Assembly (NCBI RefSeq): GCF_017565705.1
Contig: NZ_JAGDYL010000023.1
Location: 1 to 64,000, forward strand
Reading direction: 5' to 3'
Source of the DNA: Leucobacter ruminantium
Lineage (GTDB): Bacteria > Actinomycetota > Actinomycetes > Actinomycetales > Microbacteriaceae
DNA: 64,000 nt
Each line of letters starts with the position of its first letter. Position 1 is the first letter of the stretch. This document shows, piece after piece, positions 37,080 to 44,720 of this stretch. The position numbers were made by a program, and so were the translations under genes. The notes beneath the pieces were generated by a model, which was given only the letters and a program-made list of their open reading frames with translations, searched no databases and had not been told where the DNA came from.

Positions 37080-37125
37080 AGATGTCGCGCAGCAAGCGCG
37101 ACCGTGAAATGGGAAGGACGAAGCG

Positions 37126-37581
37126 ATGGAACTGCGTACCAAGACGGCTCTCCCGGGTTACCTCTCCCGTGCTCCTCAGCTCAAGCGTCTCTCCGATGGG
37201 CTCGCGCTGTTCATCGGCCAGGTCGGGCAGAAGCAGTACCGAGACGAGGCAGATGGCAGTCTCACGCTCCTCGGCACGAAGTACATCAAGCTCGTCTTAC
37301 TTGGCGAGAAAGCTGAGGAGGCGATCGCTGACTTCGTGGAAGGCGACGACGTGGTGGCCATCGGCGGCTTCAAGACGCGTAACTACGAGCACCGCGGGCA
37401 GAGAGTCGAGGAACGCCAGTTCCAGGCCGTCAAGCTCCTGTTCGACACCACACGCGATCGCTATCAGGTCGAACGGAAGCCACGGCGCCGCATGGATATG
37501 GCGAAGGAAACACCGCACCCTGCGGCCACGGTCGAGTTCCGGGCAGTTCAGCCCGCCTCTGCTCAGGCGCTGGGGCGGTAA
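37126..37581 (+). CDS. Single-stranded DNA-binding protein-like (OB fold)
   Basis: A 151-residue protein with the beta-strand pattern of an SSB-type OB domain at about 15-110 (LSLFIGQV..., TKYIKLVLLGEKAEEAIADFVEGDDVVAIGGFKTRNYE) and a variable C-terminal tail without the acidic DDxIPF tip of housekeeping SSB. It would coat element DNA during transfer. GGAAGGA lies before the ATG. The DUF4913 gene follows after 5 bases. Confidence 0.7.
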   Translation: MELRTKTALPGYLSRAPQLKRLSDGLALFIGQVGQKQYRDEADGSLTLLGTKYIKLVLLGEKAEEAIADFVEGDDVVAIGGFKTRNYEHRGQRVEERQFQAVKLLFDTTRDRYQVERKPRRRMDMAKETPHPAATVEFRAVQPASAQALGR

Positions 37582-37586
37582 GCGAG

Positions 37587-38192
37587 ATGAACGACGCTCC
37601 TCGCGCTGAGGATAGTCTCGGCGACGGCCTTGATGCCGAACTCGAAGAAGACGACCTGTACGACCTGGTGATGGCCAGCACTGTGCTGCCGGAGCCGCCT
37701 CGACCGATCAACTGGAATCTGCTCTCGTCCGGTGACGCAGAGGCAGAATGGCTGGCACTGAACCAGTGGGTCGACCAGATCCGCCGCACCTATGGCCTGC
37801 CCGCTTCGGTGATCCCGCCCTTCTGGTACCGGCATCCCGAACTCGTGTGGGAGCTCTCCGCTCTGCATCTTCACTGGATCGCGAGCTACGACCCGGAGCA
37901 GGACGCTTCGGGTCCGATTGCCTGGCACACCGACTTCGCTCTCGCCCGCGAACGCCTCCGCGAATGGGTAGCGACCTGCGGTACCCGCATCGACCGTGAC
38001 CGCCCGACCCGGCAGACCATCTGGCCAGGAGAAGCACCACAAGCGCCCATCGAGGATGAGGTGATCGCGAATCGGATGGAAGATTTCATCGCGTTCGTCG
38101 CCGCCGATGTGCAGTCGCGCCAGGACATCGAGGATGACTTCATTCGTGCCAAGCAGGCGGCTGATTGTGCCCGCGACAACGAACCAGGTTGA
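37587..38192 (+). CDS. DUF4913-type protein
   Basis: A 201-residue protein with the DUF4913 pattern WLALNQWVDQIRRTYGLPASVIPPFWYRHPELVWELSALHLHWIASY... WHTDFALARERLREW. The family is common near integrases and transfer genes of actinobacterial elements and has no assigned biochemical role. The acidic N-terminus is probably disordered. Its end overlaps the excisionase-like gene by 26 bases. Confidence 0.8.
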   Translation: MNDAPRAEDSLGDGLDAELEEDDLYDLVMASTVLPEPPRPINWNLLSSGDAEAEWLALNQWVDQIRRTYGLPASVIPPFWYRHPELVWELSALHLHWIASYDPEQDASGPIAWHTDFALARERLREWVATCGTRIDRDRPTRQTIWPGEAPQAPIEDEVIANRMEDFIAFVAADVQSRQDIEDDFIRAKQAADCARDNEPG

Positions 38193-38367
38193 GCCGCTGT
38201 GGAACTCGCGTGAGGCATCCGAGTTCCTCAACGTATCCCAGGCGACGCTGTCCCGGTGGCGACGCGAACGGGAAGGCCCGCCCTTCGTGCAGGTCGGGAC
38301 GATCGCGCGCTACAACCCGCCGACGGTACGTGCCTGGGTGCTGGAACGCGAGGCCCGCGATGGCTGA
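38167..38367 (+). CDS. Excisionase-like helix-turn-helix protein
   Basis: A 66-residue MerR/Xis-type DNA-binding protein: LWNSREASEFLNVSQATLSRWRREREGPPFVQVGTIARYNPPTVRAWV is the standard AlpA/Xis winged-helix layout. Such proteins direct the integrase toward excision. The GTG start at 38167 places the fold near the N-terminus; it overlaps the DUF4913 gene. Its last codons overlap the integrase start, so both are likely made from one message. Confidence 0.8.
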   Translation: MPATTNQVEPLWNSREASEFLNVSQATLSRWRREREGPPFVQVGTIARYNPPTVRAWVLEREARDG

Positions 38368-39550
38368 CCCGCACAATCACCAGGTTCCCCCGATCGGCGC
38401 GAAACTCGCAACCAGCATCGAGAACCGAGGCAGGGGCTACCTCGCACGCGTCAGATGGACAGACCCGCACACGAGGAAACGCCCCAGCCGGTCTGTGTTC
38501 GTCGAAACCACGCAGCAGGCGGAAGAGTTCTTCGAACGGATGCAGCAGGCAACCGAGACTGGAACCGATGCGCTCATCACCTTCGCCGACTACGTGAAGT
38601 CGATCGGAGACCGGTGGCAGCGGGGCCTCGATCCCACCTCCACCGCTTCCTACTACGACGCAGGGCTCAGGCTCCGCGTGCTTCCCGCGCTCGGACACCT
38701 GAAAGTCAGCAAGATCACCACTGGCCTTATCGATCGCACCATCGACAGATGGGAAAGCGAGTACAGTCCCTCGACGATCAAGAACACCATCGGGCCGCTC
38801 GTGAGAGTGCTCGATGTCGCCGTGCGCGACGAAGTCATCCCGTCGAACCCTGCGAAGAACCGCTCCCGACGCACATTCCACAAAGACTCAGTCCTAGCAC
38901 CAGGCTCGCTCCGTGCGTACGCGATCTCCGACCTCGAGACGCTCAACCGGCTCGCAAAGGCGTGCGCTGCGGTGCACCAGAGCTACTCGGACCATGTGAT
39001 GCTCTGCGCAATGCTCGCCGCAAGAGGCTCGGAAGTCGCAGGGCTCGAAGTCGGCGACATCGACTGGAAGAACCGGATCGTGACGATCGAACGCCAGGTA
39101 TACCCCGGCAAAGGCGGTCTCGTCACGAAGCAGACCAAAGGCCGAAGGGAACGCTACGTCCCCATTCTCGATCCGCTCGAACCCATCCTCATCCGCCTCT
39201 CCGCAGGCAAGAAGCCCGACGAGCCGCTGCTGCGCGGCCCCCGAGGCGGGATCCTGACCACGGCCACGGTACGCGACGCGACGAAATGGGAAGAACTCGT
39301 AGACAAGCTCGGGATGCCGGGCCTGACCAGGCACGGGCTTAGACACACCGGCGCGACCTGGCTCGCGGACGCCGGCGTGCCGCTCCACGTTCTGCAGAGA
39401 ATCCTGGGTCACGCGTCAATCGAGACGACAAAGGGATATCTGCACCCCGACCACCGGCACCTGGGAGAAGCAGCGAAACTCGCCAACCGCTTCCTCGCGA
39501 ACTCAGCTAAACGGAAGGAGAATGTCCAACCCACAAGACCCCAGTTATAG
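38360..39550 (+). CDS. Tyrosine recombinase (ICE integrase)
   Basis: A 396-residue integrase. An N-terminal arm-binding domain (about 20-55) and a core-binding SAM-like domain (68-165) precede the catalytic domain with the Arg in AARGSEVAGL, Lys in TKGRRERYVP, HGLRHTGATWL, GHASIETTKGYLHPD with the nucleophilic Tyr. Length and order match integrases that insert at tRNA genes. It lies about 230 bases from a tRNA-Pro gene, the presumed target. Three short direct repeats downstream may be binding sites. Confidence 0.95.
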   Translation: MADPHNHQVPPIGAKLATSIENRGRGYLARVRWTDPHTRKRPSRSVFVETTQQAEEFFERMQQATETGTDALITFADYVKSIGDRWQRGLDPTSTASYYDAGLRLRVLPALGHLKVSKITTGLIDRTIDRWESEYSPSTIKNTIGPLVRVLDVAVRDEVIPSNPAKNRSRRTFHKDSVLAPGSLRAYAISDLETLNRLAKACAAVHQSYSDHVMLCAMLAARGSEVAGLEVGDIDWKNRIVTIERQVYPGKGGLVTKQTKGRRERYVPILDPLEPILIRLSAGKKPDEPLLRGPRGGILTTATVRDATKWEELVDKLGMPGLTRHGLRHTGATWLADAGVPLHVLQRILGHASIETTKGYLHPDHRHLGEAAKLANRFLANSAKRKENVQPTRPQL

Positions 39551-39560
39551 CGAGCAGTCA

Positions 39561-39589
39561 CCCGATCCCTTGCTACGAAAGGGGTCGGG
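39561..39589 (+). terminator. Hairpin after the integrase gene
   Basis: CCCGATCCCTT (39561-39571) pairs with AAGGGGTCGGG (39579-39589), one G-T wobble, leaving a seven-base loop. It starts 11 bases after the integrase stop. No U-tract follows. Confidence 0.6.
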
Positions 39590-39610
39590 GCATCGCCATG
39601 CCACCGGATT

Positions 39611-39643
39611 TGGCCCACTAGCGGCCACTAGATGGCCCACTAG
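39611..39643. repeat. Three short direct repeats near the ICE end
   Basis: TGGCCCACTAG at 39611-39621, CGGCCACTAG at 39622-39631 and TGGCCCACTAG at 39633-39643, about one helical turn apart, between the integrase and the tRNA. Spacing and place suit integrase-arm or excisionase binding sites of the attachment region. Confidence 0.6.
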
Positions 39644-39739
39644 ATCCTTCACCAGCAGAATCGGCGAGAGCCGCCGGACTCTCGCTCACGCCCCGCTCCG
39701 CACCGTCTGAAGCGCGCCGGAACCCACCAGAAACGAGAG

Positions 39740-39776
39740 AAGTCCTGACGAGAAAAGCTTCTCATCAGGACTTTTT
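39740..39776 (+). terminator. Hairpin with U-tract between ICE and tRNA-Pro
   Basis: AGTCCTGA-C-GAGAA pairs with TTCTC-A-TCAGGACT around an AAGC loop, one mismatch, followed on the plus strand by TTTTT. It can end rightward element transcription and, as a hairpin, also lies just beyond the 3' end of the leftward tRNA. Confidence 0.75.
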
Positions 39777-39778
39777 CG

Positions 39779-39852
39779 TCGGGTTGACAGGATTTGAACC
39801 TGCGACCCCCTGACCCCCAGTCAGGTGCGCTACCAAGCTGCGCCACAACCCG
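39779..39852 (-). tRNA. tRNA-Pro (GGG anticodon)
   Basis: A complete 74-base cloverleaf: acceptor CGGGTTG/CAACCCG with discriminator A, D-arm GCGC-AGCTTGGTA-GCGC, anticodon stem CCTGA/TCAGG with loop CTGGGGG (anticodon GGG at 39816-39818), and T-arm with GGTTCAAATCC. CCA is not encoded. The 3' end faces the ICE, as expected for the integration target. A second, degenerate copy lies 14 bases upstream. Confidence 0.95.
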
Positions 39853-39866
39853 TTGTTTAGTTATTT

Positions 39867-39933
<67 letters not shown>

Positions 39934-40019
39934 TTGCCACTGCGCCTTCGCGAAGCAACCCCTCTATCTTACCCATACTCCGGGGCCGCAAATGACCACG
40001 GCGCGAAAGTCGCGCCCAC

Positions 40020-41390
40020 TCATGCACCCGCTCTCCCGACGATGCCGTCGAGAGCGGCGGCGAGGTAGCCGTCCTCGGCGTCGTTGCCCGGGATCTCGAG
40101 GGCTCGGCGGTACGCTGCGGCGGCGCCGGGATAGTCCTCGAGCTCTTCGAGCGTCACCGCTCGCGCGATGTGGAACGGGCGGAAGCGCGCGAGCGCCGGA
40201 TCATCCGCGAGACCGTCGAGCAAGCGCAGGCCGACCGCGGGCCCCCGCGCCCGCCCCAGCGCCACCGCGCGCCCCAACCGCACGACGGGTCCCGGCTCGT
40301 GCGCCTCGAGCAGCCCGTAGAGCACCGCGATCTGGTCCCAGTGGGTCTCCGTGAACGACTCCGCCTCCGCGTGCACCGCCGCGATCGCCGCCTGGATCGC
40401 GTAGGGGCCGGCACCGGGCGCGCTCGCCGCCGCTTCGGCAAGCGTGAGACCCTCCGCGATGAGCGTTCGATCCCAGAGACGGCGATCCTGCTCCGCGAGC
40501 GGCACGGGGCGCCCCTCGGGTCCGTGCACTCGCGCCGGCCGTCGCGCCTCCGTGAGCAGCAGCAACGCGAGCAGGCCGGTCGCTTCGGCAGAGGCGGCTC
40601 CCGAGCTCACGCCCGATCCAGCACCACCAGCACCAGCACCACCCCCACCACCCACCAACCGGACCAGCACCCGGGCCAACCGAATAGCCTCGGCGGTGAG
40701 GTCGTCGCGCACGTGCGCCTCCCCCGCGGAGCGCGCGAAACCCTCCGCGTACATCAGGTACATGACCCGCTGCACACCCGCCAGCCGTGCCGGCAGTTCG
40801 GCCCGCGGCGGTACGTCGAACGGCACCCCGAGGGTGCGGATGCGCTTCTTCGCCCGCACGATCCGCTGCTGCATGGTCGCGACGGGCACGAGCAGCGCGT
40901 GCGCCACCTCGGGCGTGGTCAGCCCGCCGACGAAGCGGAGCGTGAGCGCCACGCGATCCTCCGCGCTCATCACGGGGTGGGCGCACGCGAAGAACAGGCT
41001 GAGGCGATCATCGGGCACGGTGTCGATCCCGCGAGAACCCGCGCCGGAATCAGCAAGAACAGCCGGATCCCCGAGCCCCCACGCGACGGGCGCGCGCTCC
41101 TCCTCGATGCGCAGCCGGGCGAGCTTCTGCGCCAGCACGCTCTCGCGCCGCACCACATCGAGCGCCTTGCGCTTGGCCGTGGTCTTCAGCTACGCCTCGG
41201 GCGACTCCGGCACCCCCGTCTGCGGCCACGTGACCAGCGCCTGAGCCAGCGCCTCCTGGGTCATGTCCTCGGCGAGGTCGAGGTCGCCGAAGCGCCGCGC
41301 GAGCGTCGCCAGGATGCGGGCGCGGGCGTCGCGGTCGATCGCCGCGAGCGCCCGGCGCACCTCGTCCTGCGCGGCCATGTGCTCAGTCAC
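40020..41390 (-). pseudogene. SigJ-like/DUF6596 RNA polymerase sigma factor, broken by an in-frame TAG
   Basis: Read from GTG 41388-41390, the frame encodes sigma region 2 (ARILATLARRFGDLDLAEDMTQEALAQALVTWP) and then meets TAG at 41190-41192 where family members have Trp in a PEAWL-type motif. The same frame continues without further stops through region 4 (SAEDRVALTLRFVGGLTTPEVAHALLVPVATMQQRIVRAKKRIR) and the TPR-like C-terminal domain to 40020. A TGG to TAG change explains it. Sigma factors of this type are encoded next to YCII/DGPF proteins, as here; the YCII gene upstream is also damaged. A re-start at GTG 41156 would lack region 2. Confidence 0.8.
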
Positions 41391-41406
41391 CGGCTCGGCC
41401 CCGAGC

Positions 41407-41753
41407 TCAATAGGGGGCGACGGGGCGGATCTCCACGTGCCCACCGGGCGCCGAGCCGGGGCTCCTGCGCGCCCAGGCGATCGCCTCGTCGATGTCGGCC
41501 ACGTCGATGATGTAGCCGCCGCCCACGAACTCCTGCACTTCGGCGAAGGGCCCGGACGACACGACCCGCTCCCCCGCGGCGTCGCTGCCCACGCTCACCG
41601 CCTGCTCCGGCCCCTCGAGCGCGAACGAGGTCACCACGACCCCGGCCGCCGTGATCTCCTGGTCGAAGGCGAAGAACTCCTCGGGGCTCGCGCCTCCCTC
41701 CTCGCCGCAGGCCGGGTCGTTCACGTGCCCATCAGCAGCAGTGCGTACTTCAT
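41407..41753 (-). pseudogene. YCII/DGPF-domain protein with N-terminal frameshift
   Basis: ATG 41751-41753, after GGAAATC, encodes MKYALLLMGT, the usual beginning of YCII proteins, then stops at TGA 41721-41723. The rest of the domain (NDPACGEEGGASPEEFFAFDQEI ... VSSGPFAEVQEFVGGGYIIDVADIDEAIAWARR) continues in another frame to 41407, opening with GTG 41724. A single-base deletion near 41724 would cause this. YCII proteins are small enzymes or binding partners of the adjacent sigma factor type. A sequencing error is possible. Confidence 0.7.
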
Positions 41754-41918
41754 GATTTCCTCCTCGGTCGTCCCGCCCTCCGCAGCGAACTGGTCGCGCA
41801 GCGAACCGATCGCGCAGCGGGCGGGTGCGGGTGCCGGGCCGATCGGTCCGACATGAAGGTGACGTACGGGATGCGCCCTAATCGACAGCACCCCCGAAAA
41901 AAATCGCGCGGGATCCGC

Positions 41919-42356
41919 CTACCCCTCCTGAACGTCCTCGCGCCGCGGCTCGGGCCCGAACTCGAACGCGCGCCCGCTCACCGACGTCGCCTCGACCCGC
42001 ACGAACGTCGGCTTCAGCGTCGCGACGAACGGCCGCAGCGGCAGCGCCTCGGCGGCGGCCACCTCATCCTCGTTCGAGAGCACACGCGCCTCGCCGCGCA
42101 GCACCACGCTCCACCTGGCATCGCCGTCGAACTCGTCGACCTCGAACACGACATCGCCATTGATCGACAGCCCTGCGAGCTTGTTGCCCGCTGCGGTGCG
42201 GAACACGATTCCGCGCCCGTCGACCACGAAGTTGATGGGCACGATGTCGACCACGTCTCCCACGTGCGTCACGAGGCGGCCGACCTGCTGCGCTGCCAGC
42301 CGCTCCCAGCACGCGTCCTCGTCGAGCACGGTCATGGGCGCTGCGTTGCTGTTCAT
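41919..42356 (-). CDS. Pyridoxamine 5'-phosphate oxidase-family (flavin-binding split barrel) protein
   Basis: A 145-residue protein with the split-barrel pattern CWERLAAQQVGRLVTHVGDVVDIVPINFVVDGRGIVFRTAAGNKLAGL... VVFEVDEFDGDARWSVVLRGEARVL. Single-domain members bind FMN or F420 and reduce small molecules; the substrate here is unknown. It is a single gene with short spacers on both sides, divergent from the NUDIX-NYN gene. Confidence 0.9.
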   Translation of the reverse strand: MNSNAAPMTVLDEDACWERLAAQQVGRLVTHVGDVVDIVPINFVVDGRGIVFRTAAGNKLAGLSINGDVVFEVDEFDGDARWSVVLRGEARVLSNEDEVAAAEALPLRPFVATLKPTFVRVEATSVSGRAFEFGPEPRREDVQEG

Positions 42357-42409
42357 GACTTCATTCTCGCCCGATCCCCGGCCCCGCGAAACCCCGCGTT
42401 GCTACGCTG

Positions 42410-43306
42410 ATGAGCATGAGCGACCTCCGAAATCCCGGCGACGCCTGGGTCACCGCAGACGACGGCGGTCGCTACTGGGGCCGCTTCGGTGCGGCCGGCC
42501 TGCTCGCCTACGACCGCGATCTCGACGCGATTCTGCTGCAGCACCGCGTCACCTGGAGCGATCACGGCGACACGTGGGGCATCCCGGGCGGAGCGCGCCA
42601 CGCGGGCGAGGCGGCGCTCGCGGCGGCGATCCGCGAGTCGCAGGAGGAGGCCGGAATCCCCGACGACGCCGTGCAGCCCCGCTTCACCCACGTGCTCGAC
42701 CGCGGCGGCTGGAGCTACACGACCCTCATCGCCGAGGTCATCGAGCCCTTCGAGCCCCAGATCACCGACGCGGAGAGCCACGCCCTCGAGTGGGTGCGCC
42801 TCTCCGAGATCGAGAAGCGCCCCCTGCACCCGGCCTTCGCGCAGAGCTGGCGCCTGTTGCGCCCCCTCGTCACGGCCGCGCCCACGGTCGTGGTCGACGC
42901 GGCGAACGTCGTCGGCAGCGTGCCCGACGGCTGGTGGAGGGATCGCCACGGCGCCGCGGAGCGACTGCGCGACCGCATCGAGGCCCTGGTCCGCGAGGGA
43001 TCGGGCCTGCGCTCCGGCTTCCTCGACCTCCCGGCCACGCGCATCCCCGGCCTCGAGCGCGTCTTCCCCGACTGGGTGCTCGTCACCGAGGGCGCCGCGC
43101 GCGGCGTCACGGGCACGCCCTCCGTGCGGGTCGTCGGCGCGGACGGCCTCGGCGACGACACGATCGTGCTCGAGGCGCAGGCGGCCGTCGCGCGCGGCGC
43201 CGCCGTCACGGTCGTGACGAGCGACGCCGAGCTGCGCGCCCGCTGCCACGCGATCGGCGCAGCGACTCGAGGCTCGGGCAAGCTGCTCAAACAGCTCGGC
43301 GTCTGA
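42410..43306 (+). CDS. NUDIX hydrolase fused to NYN/PIN-like nuclease domain
   Basis: A 298-residue two-domain protein. The NUDIX box GGARHAGEAALAAAIRESQEEAGI is at about 62-84, with Ser at the usual hydrophobic position before xEE. From about 160, TVVVDAANVVGSVPDGWWRDRHGAAERLRDRIEAL, followed by DDTIVLEAQAAVARGAAVTVVTSDAELRARCHAIGA, is the acidic-site layout of NYN/PIN nucleases. The fusion recurs in Actinobacteria (family memory). It may clean nucleotide end groups and cut RNA, but substrates are unknown. An alternative ATG lies two codons downstream. Confidence 0.9.
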   Translation: MSMSDLRNPGDAWVTADDGGRYWGRFGAAGLLAYDRDLDAILLQHRVTWSDHGDTWGIPGGARHAGEAALAAAIRESQEEAGIPDDAVQPRFTHVLDRGGWSYTTLIAEVIEPFEPQITDAESHALEWVRLSEIEKRPLHPAFAQSWRLLRPLVTAAPTVVVDAANVVGSVPDGWWRDRHGAAERLRDRIEALVREGSGLRSGFLDLPATRIPGLERVFPDWVLVTEGAARGVTGTPSVRVVGADGLGDDTIVLEAQAAVARGAAVTVVTSDAELRARCHAIGAATRGSGKLLKQLGV

Positions 43307-43397
43307 GGGCGGCGAGGTCGCGAGCGGCGAGGGCTCCCTCACCCCTGAGCCCGCAGACCCAGGCGCCTCACCTACACCCGCGCCTACGCCCTACGCC

Positions 43398-43868
43398 CTA
43401 CGCCTCGACGAGGATCCCGTCGTCGTCGCACCACACGGTGGCACCCGGCCTGAACACGACGCCCGCGATCTCGACGGGCACGTCGACCTCGCCGGCCCCG
43501 GTCTTCGAAGACTTCGCCGGGTTCGACCCCAGCGCCTTCACGCCGAGCGGCAGCGTGCCGATCGCGACCCGGTCGCGGATGGCGCCGTGCACGATGAGGC
43601 CCGCCCAGCCATTGTCGACCGCGAGCGACGCGATGATGTCGCCGACGAGCGCGGTCTCGAGCGAACCGCCGCCGTCGATCACGAGCACCGCGCCGTCGCC
43701 CGGCGTCTGCAGCTGCTGCCGCACCAGCGCGTTGTCCTGGAAGCAGCGCACCGTGCGCACCGGTCCGCTGAACCCGCTCATGCCCCCGAGGTTCTGGAAC
43801 TGCAGCGAGACCGAACGCAGCTGCTCCCCGTGCTCGTCGTACAGGTCTGCCGTGCTGAGCTGAGTCAT
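43398..43868 (-). CDS. rraA: RraA-family protein (RNase E regulator / aldolase-like fold)
   Basis: A 156-residue protein: TADLYDEHGEQLRSVSLQFQNLGGMSGFSGPVRTVRCFQDNALV, then DGAVLVIDGGGSLETALVGDIIASLAVDNGWAGLIVHGAIRDRVAI and KSSKTGAGEVDVPVEIAGV. These are the conserved blocks of RraA, which binds RNase E in enterobacteria; some homologues are 4-hydroxy-4-methyl-2-oxoglutarate aldolases with the same fold. Which activity applies here cannot be told. Start ATG 43866-43868; it diverges from the TetR gene. Confidence 0.9.
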   Translation of the reverse strand: MTQLSTADLYDEHGEQLRSVSLQFQNLGGMSGFSGPVRTVRCFQDNALVRQQLQTPGDGAVLVIDGGGSLETALVGDIIASLAVDNGWAGLIVHGAIRDRVAIGTLPLGVKALGSNPAKSSKTGAGEVDVPVEIAGVVFRPGATVWCDDDGILVEA

Positions 43869-44008
43869 GATCCCTCTCCCCCGGTGCGCCGCGCGATCGC
43901 GGCGGCTCTTGCACAACACGCTACCCGCTGCCTCCGACAAAGCGGCCCGACAGGCAATGCGGCGCAATATTGACACGCATTCGAAACTTGCGATCACCGC
44001 AACGAATC

Positions 44009-44032
44009 TGTACAAAAGTACATGTACATATG
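44009..44032. promoter_or_regulatory. Palindromic operator candidate for the TetR regulator
   Basis: TGTAC at 44009-44013 and the perfect palindrome GTACATGTAC at 44018-44027 form overlapping inverted repeats in an AT-rich patch 23 to 46 bases before the TetR start. TetR proteins commonly bind such sites over their own promoter. Confidence 0.55.
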
Positions 44033-44054
44033 TCCAATAGGGATCGGAGGAGCC

Positions 44055-44720
44055 ATGCACGCGACGCAGCCCGCACCCGGCAAACGCGACCCCGAGGGCC
44101 GCCGCCGCGCGATACTCGACGCCGCGGCCGAGCTGATCGTCGAGAACGGCCCCGCTGCCATCACCCACCGCGCGATCGCCGCTCGCGCCGGGGTGTCGCT
44201 CGGCTCCACCACGCAGTACTTCGCATCGATCGACGAGCTGCGCGAGCAGGCGCTGCAGCGCATCGCCGACGACATCGACCGGAATCTCGCCGAGATGGAG
44301 GCCACGATCCCCGACCTGCTCGGCGACGTCGAACACGCGATGGTGCCGCTGCGCGACTTCCTCCGCGACCGGCGGGCTGTCGACGGCGAGCTCGCACTCA
44401 TCGCCTCCGGCACCGTCGACGCGCGCATGCGAGCCCTCGCGCGGCGCTGGAACGACCGCCTCGCCGCAATGCTCGCGCCGCACATCGGCCGCGCGCGAGC
44501 GGCGGCGATCACCGTCTACCTCGACGGCGCCACCGTGCACGCCGCGCTGCACGACGAACCCCTGAGCCTCGACGACCTCGCGGCCGCCGTGCGCGCGCTG
44601 CTCGCGATGCCCGATGCATCGGCGCCGAGGTCCGCGATCCCTCGCCCCGGCACCGGACCGACCACCGCCTCGCCCGCCCCGGCGACGACCCCCACCGACA
44701 CCGAAAGGCCGCTCCCGTGA
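44055..44720 (+). CDS. TetR-family transcriptional repressor of the adjacent efflux gene
   Basis: A 221-residue regulator. The DNA-binding helix-turn-helix is at about 17-62 (AILDAAAELIVENGPAAITHRAIAARAGVSLGSTTQYFASIDELREQAL). The ligand-binding part is short and followed by a Pro/Thr-rich tail. GGAGG lies before ATG 44055. The stop overlaps the GTG of the MFS transporter (GTGA), so the pair is one transcript and the repressor probably controls drug efflux. Confidence 0.9.
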   Translation: MHATQPAPGKRDPEGRRRAILDAAAELIVENGPAAITHRAIAARAGVSLGSTTQYFASIDELREQALQRIADDIDRNLAEMEATIPDLLGDVEHAMVPLRDFLRDRRAVDGELALIASGTVDARMRALARRWNDRLAAMLAPHIGRARAAAITVYLDGATVHAALHDEPLSLDDLAAAVRALLAMPDASAPRSAIPRPGTGPTTASPAPATTPTDTERPLP

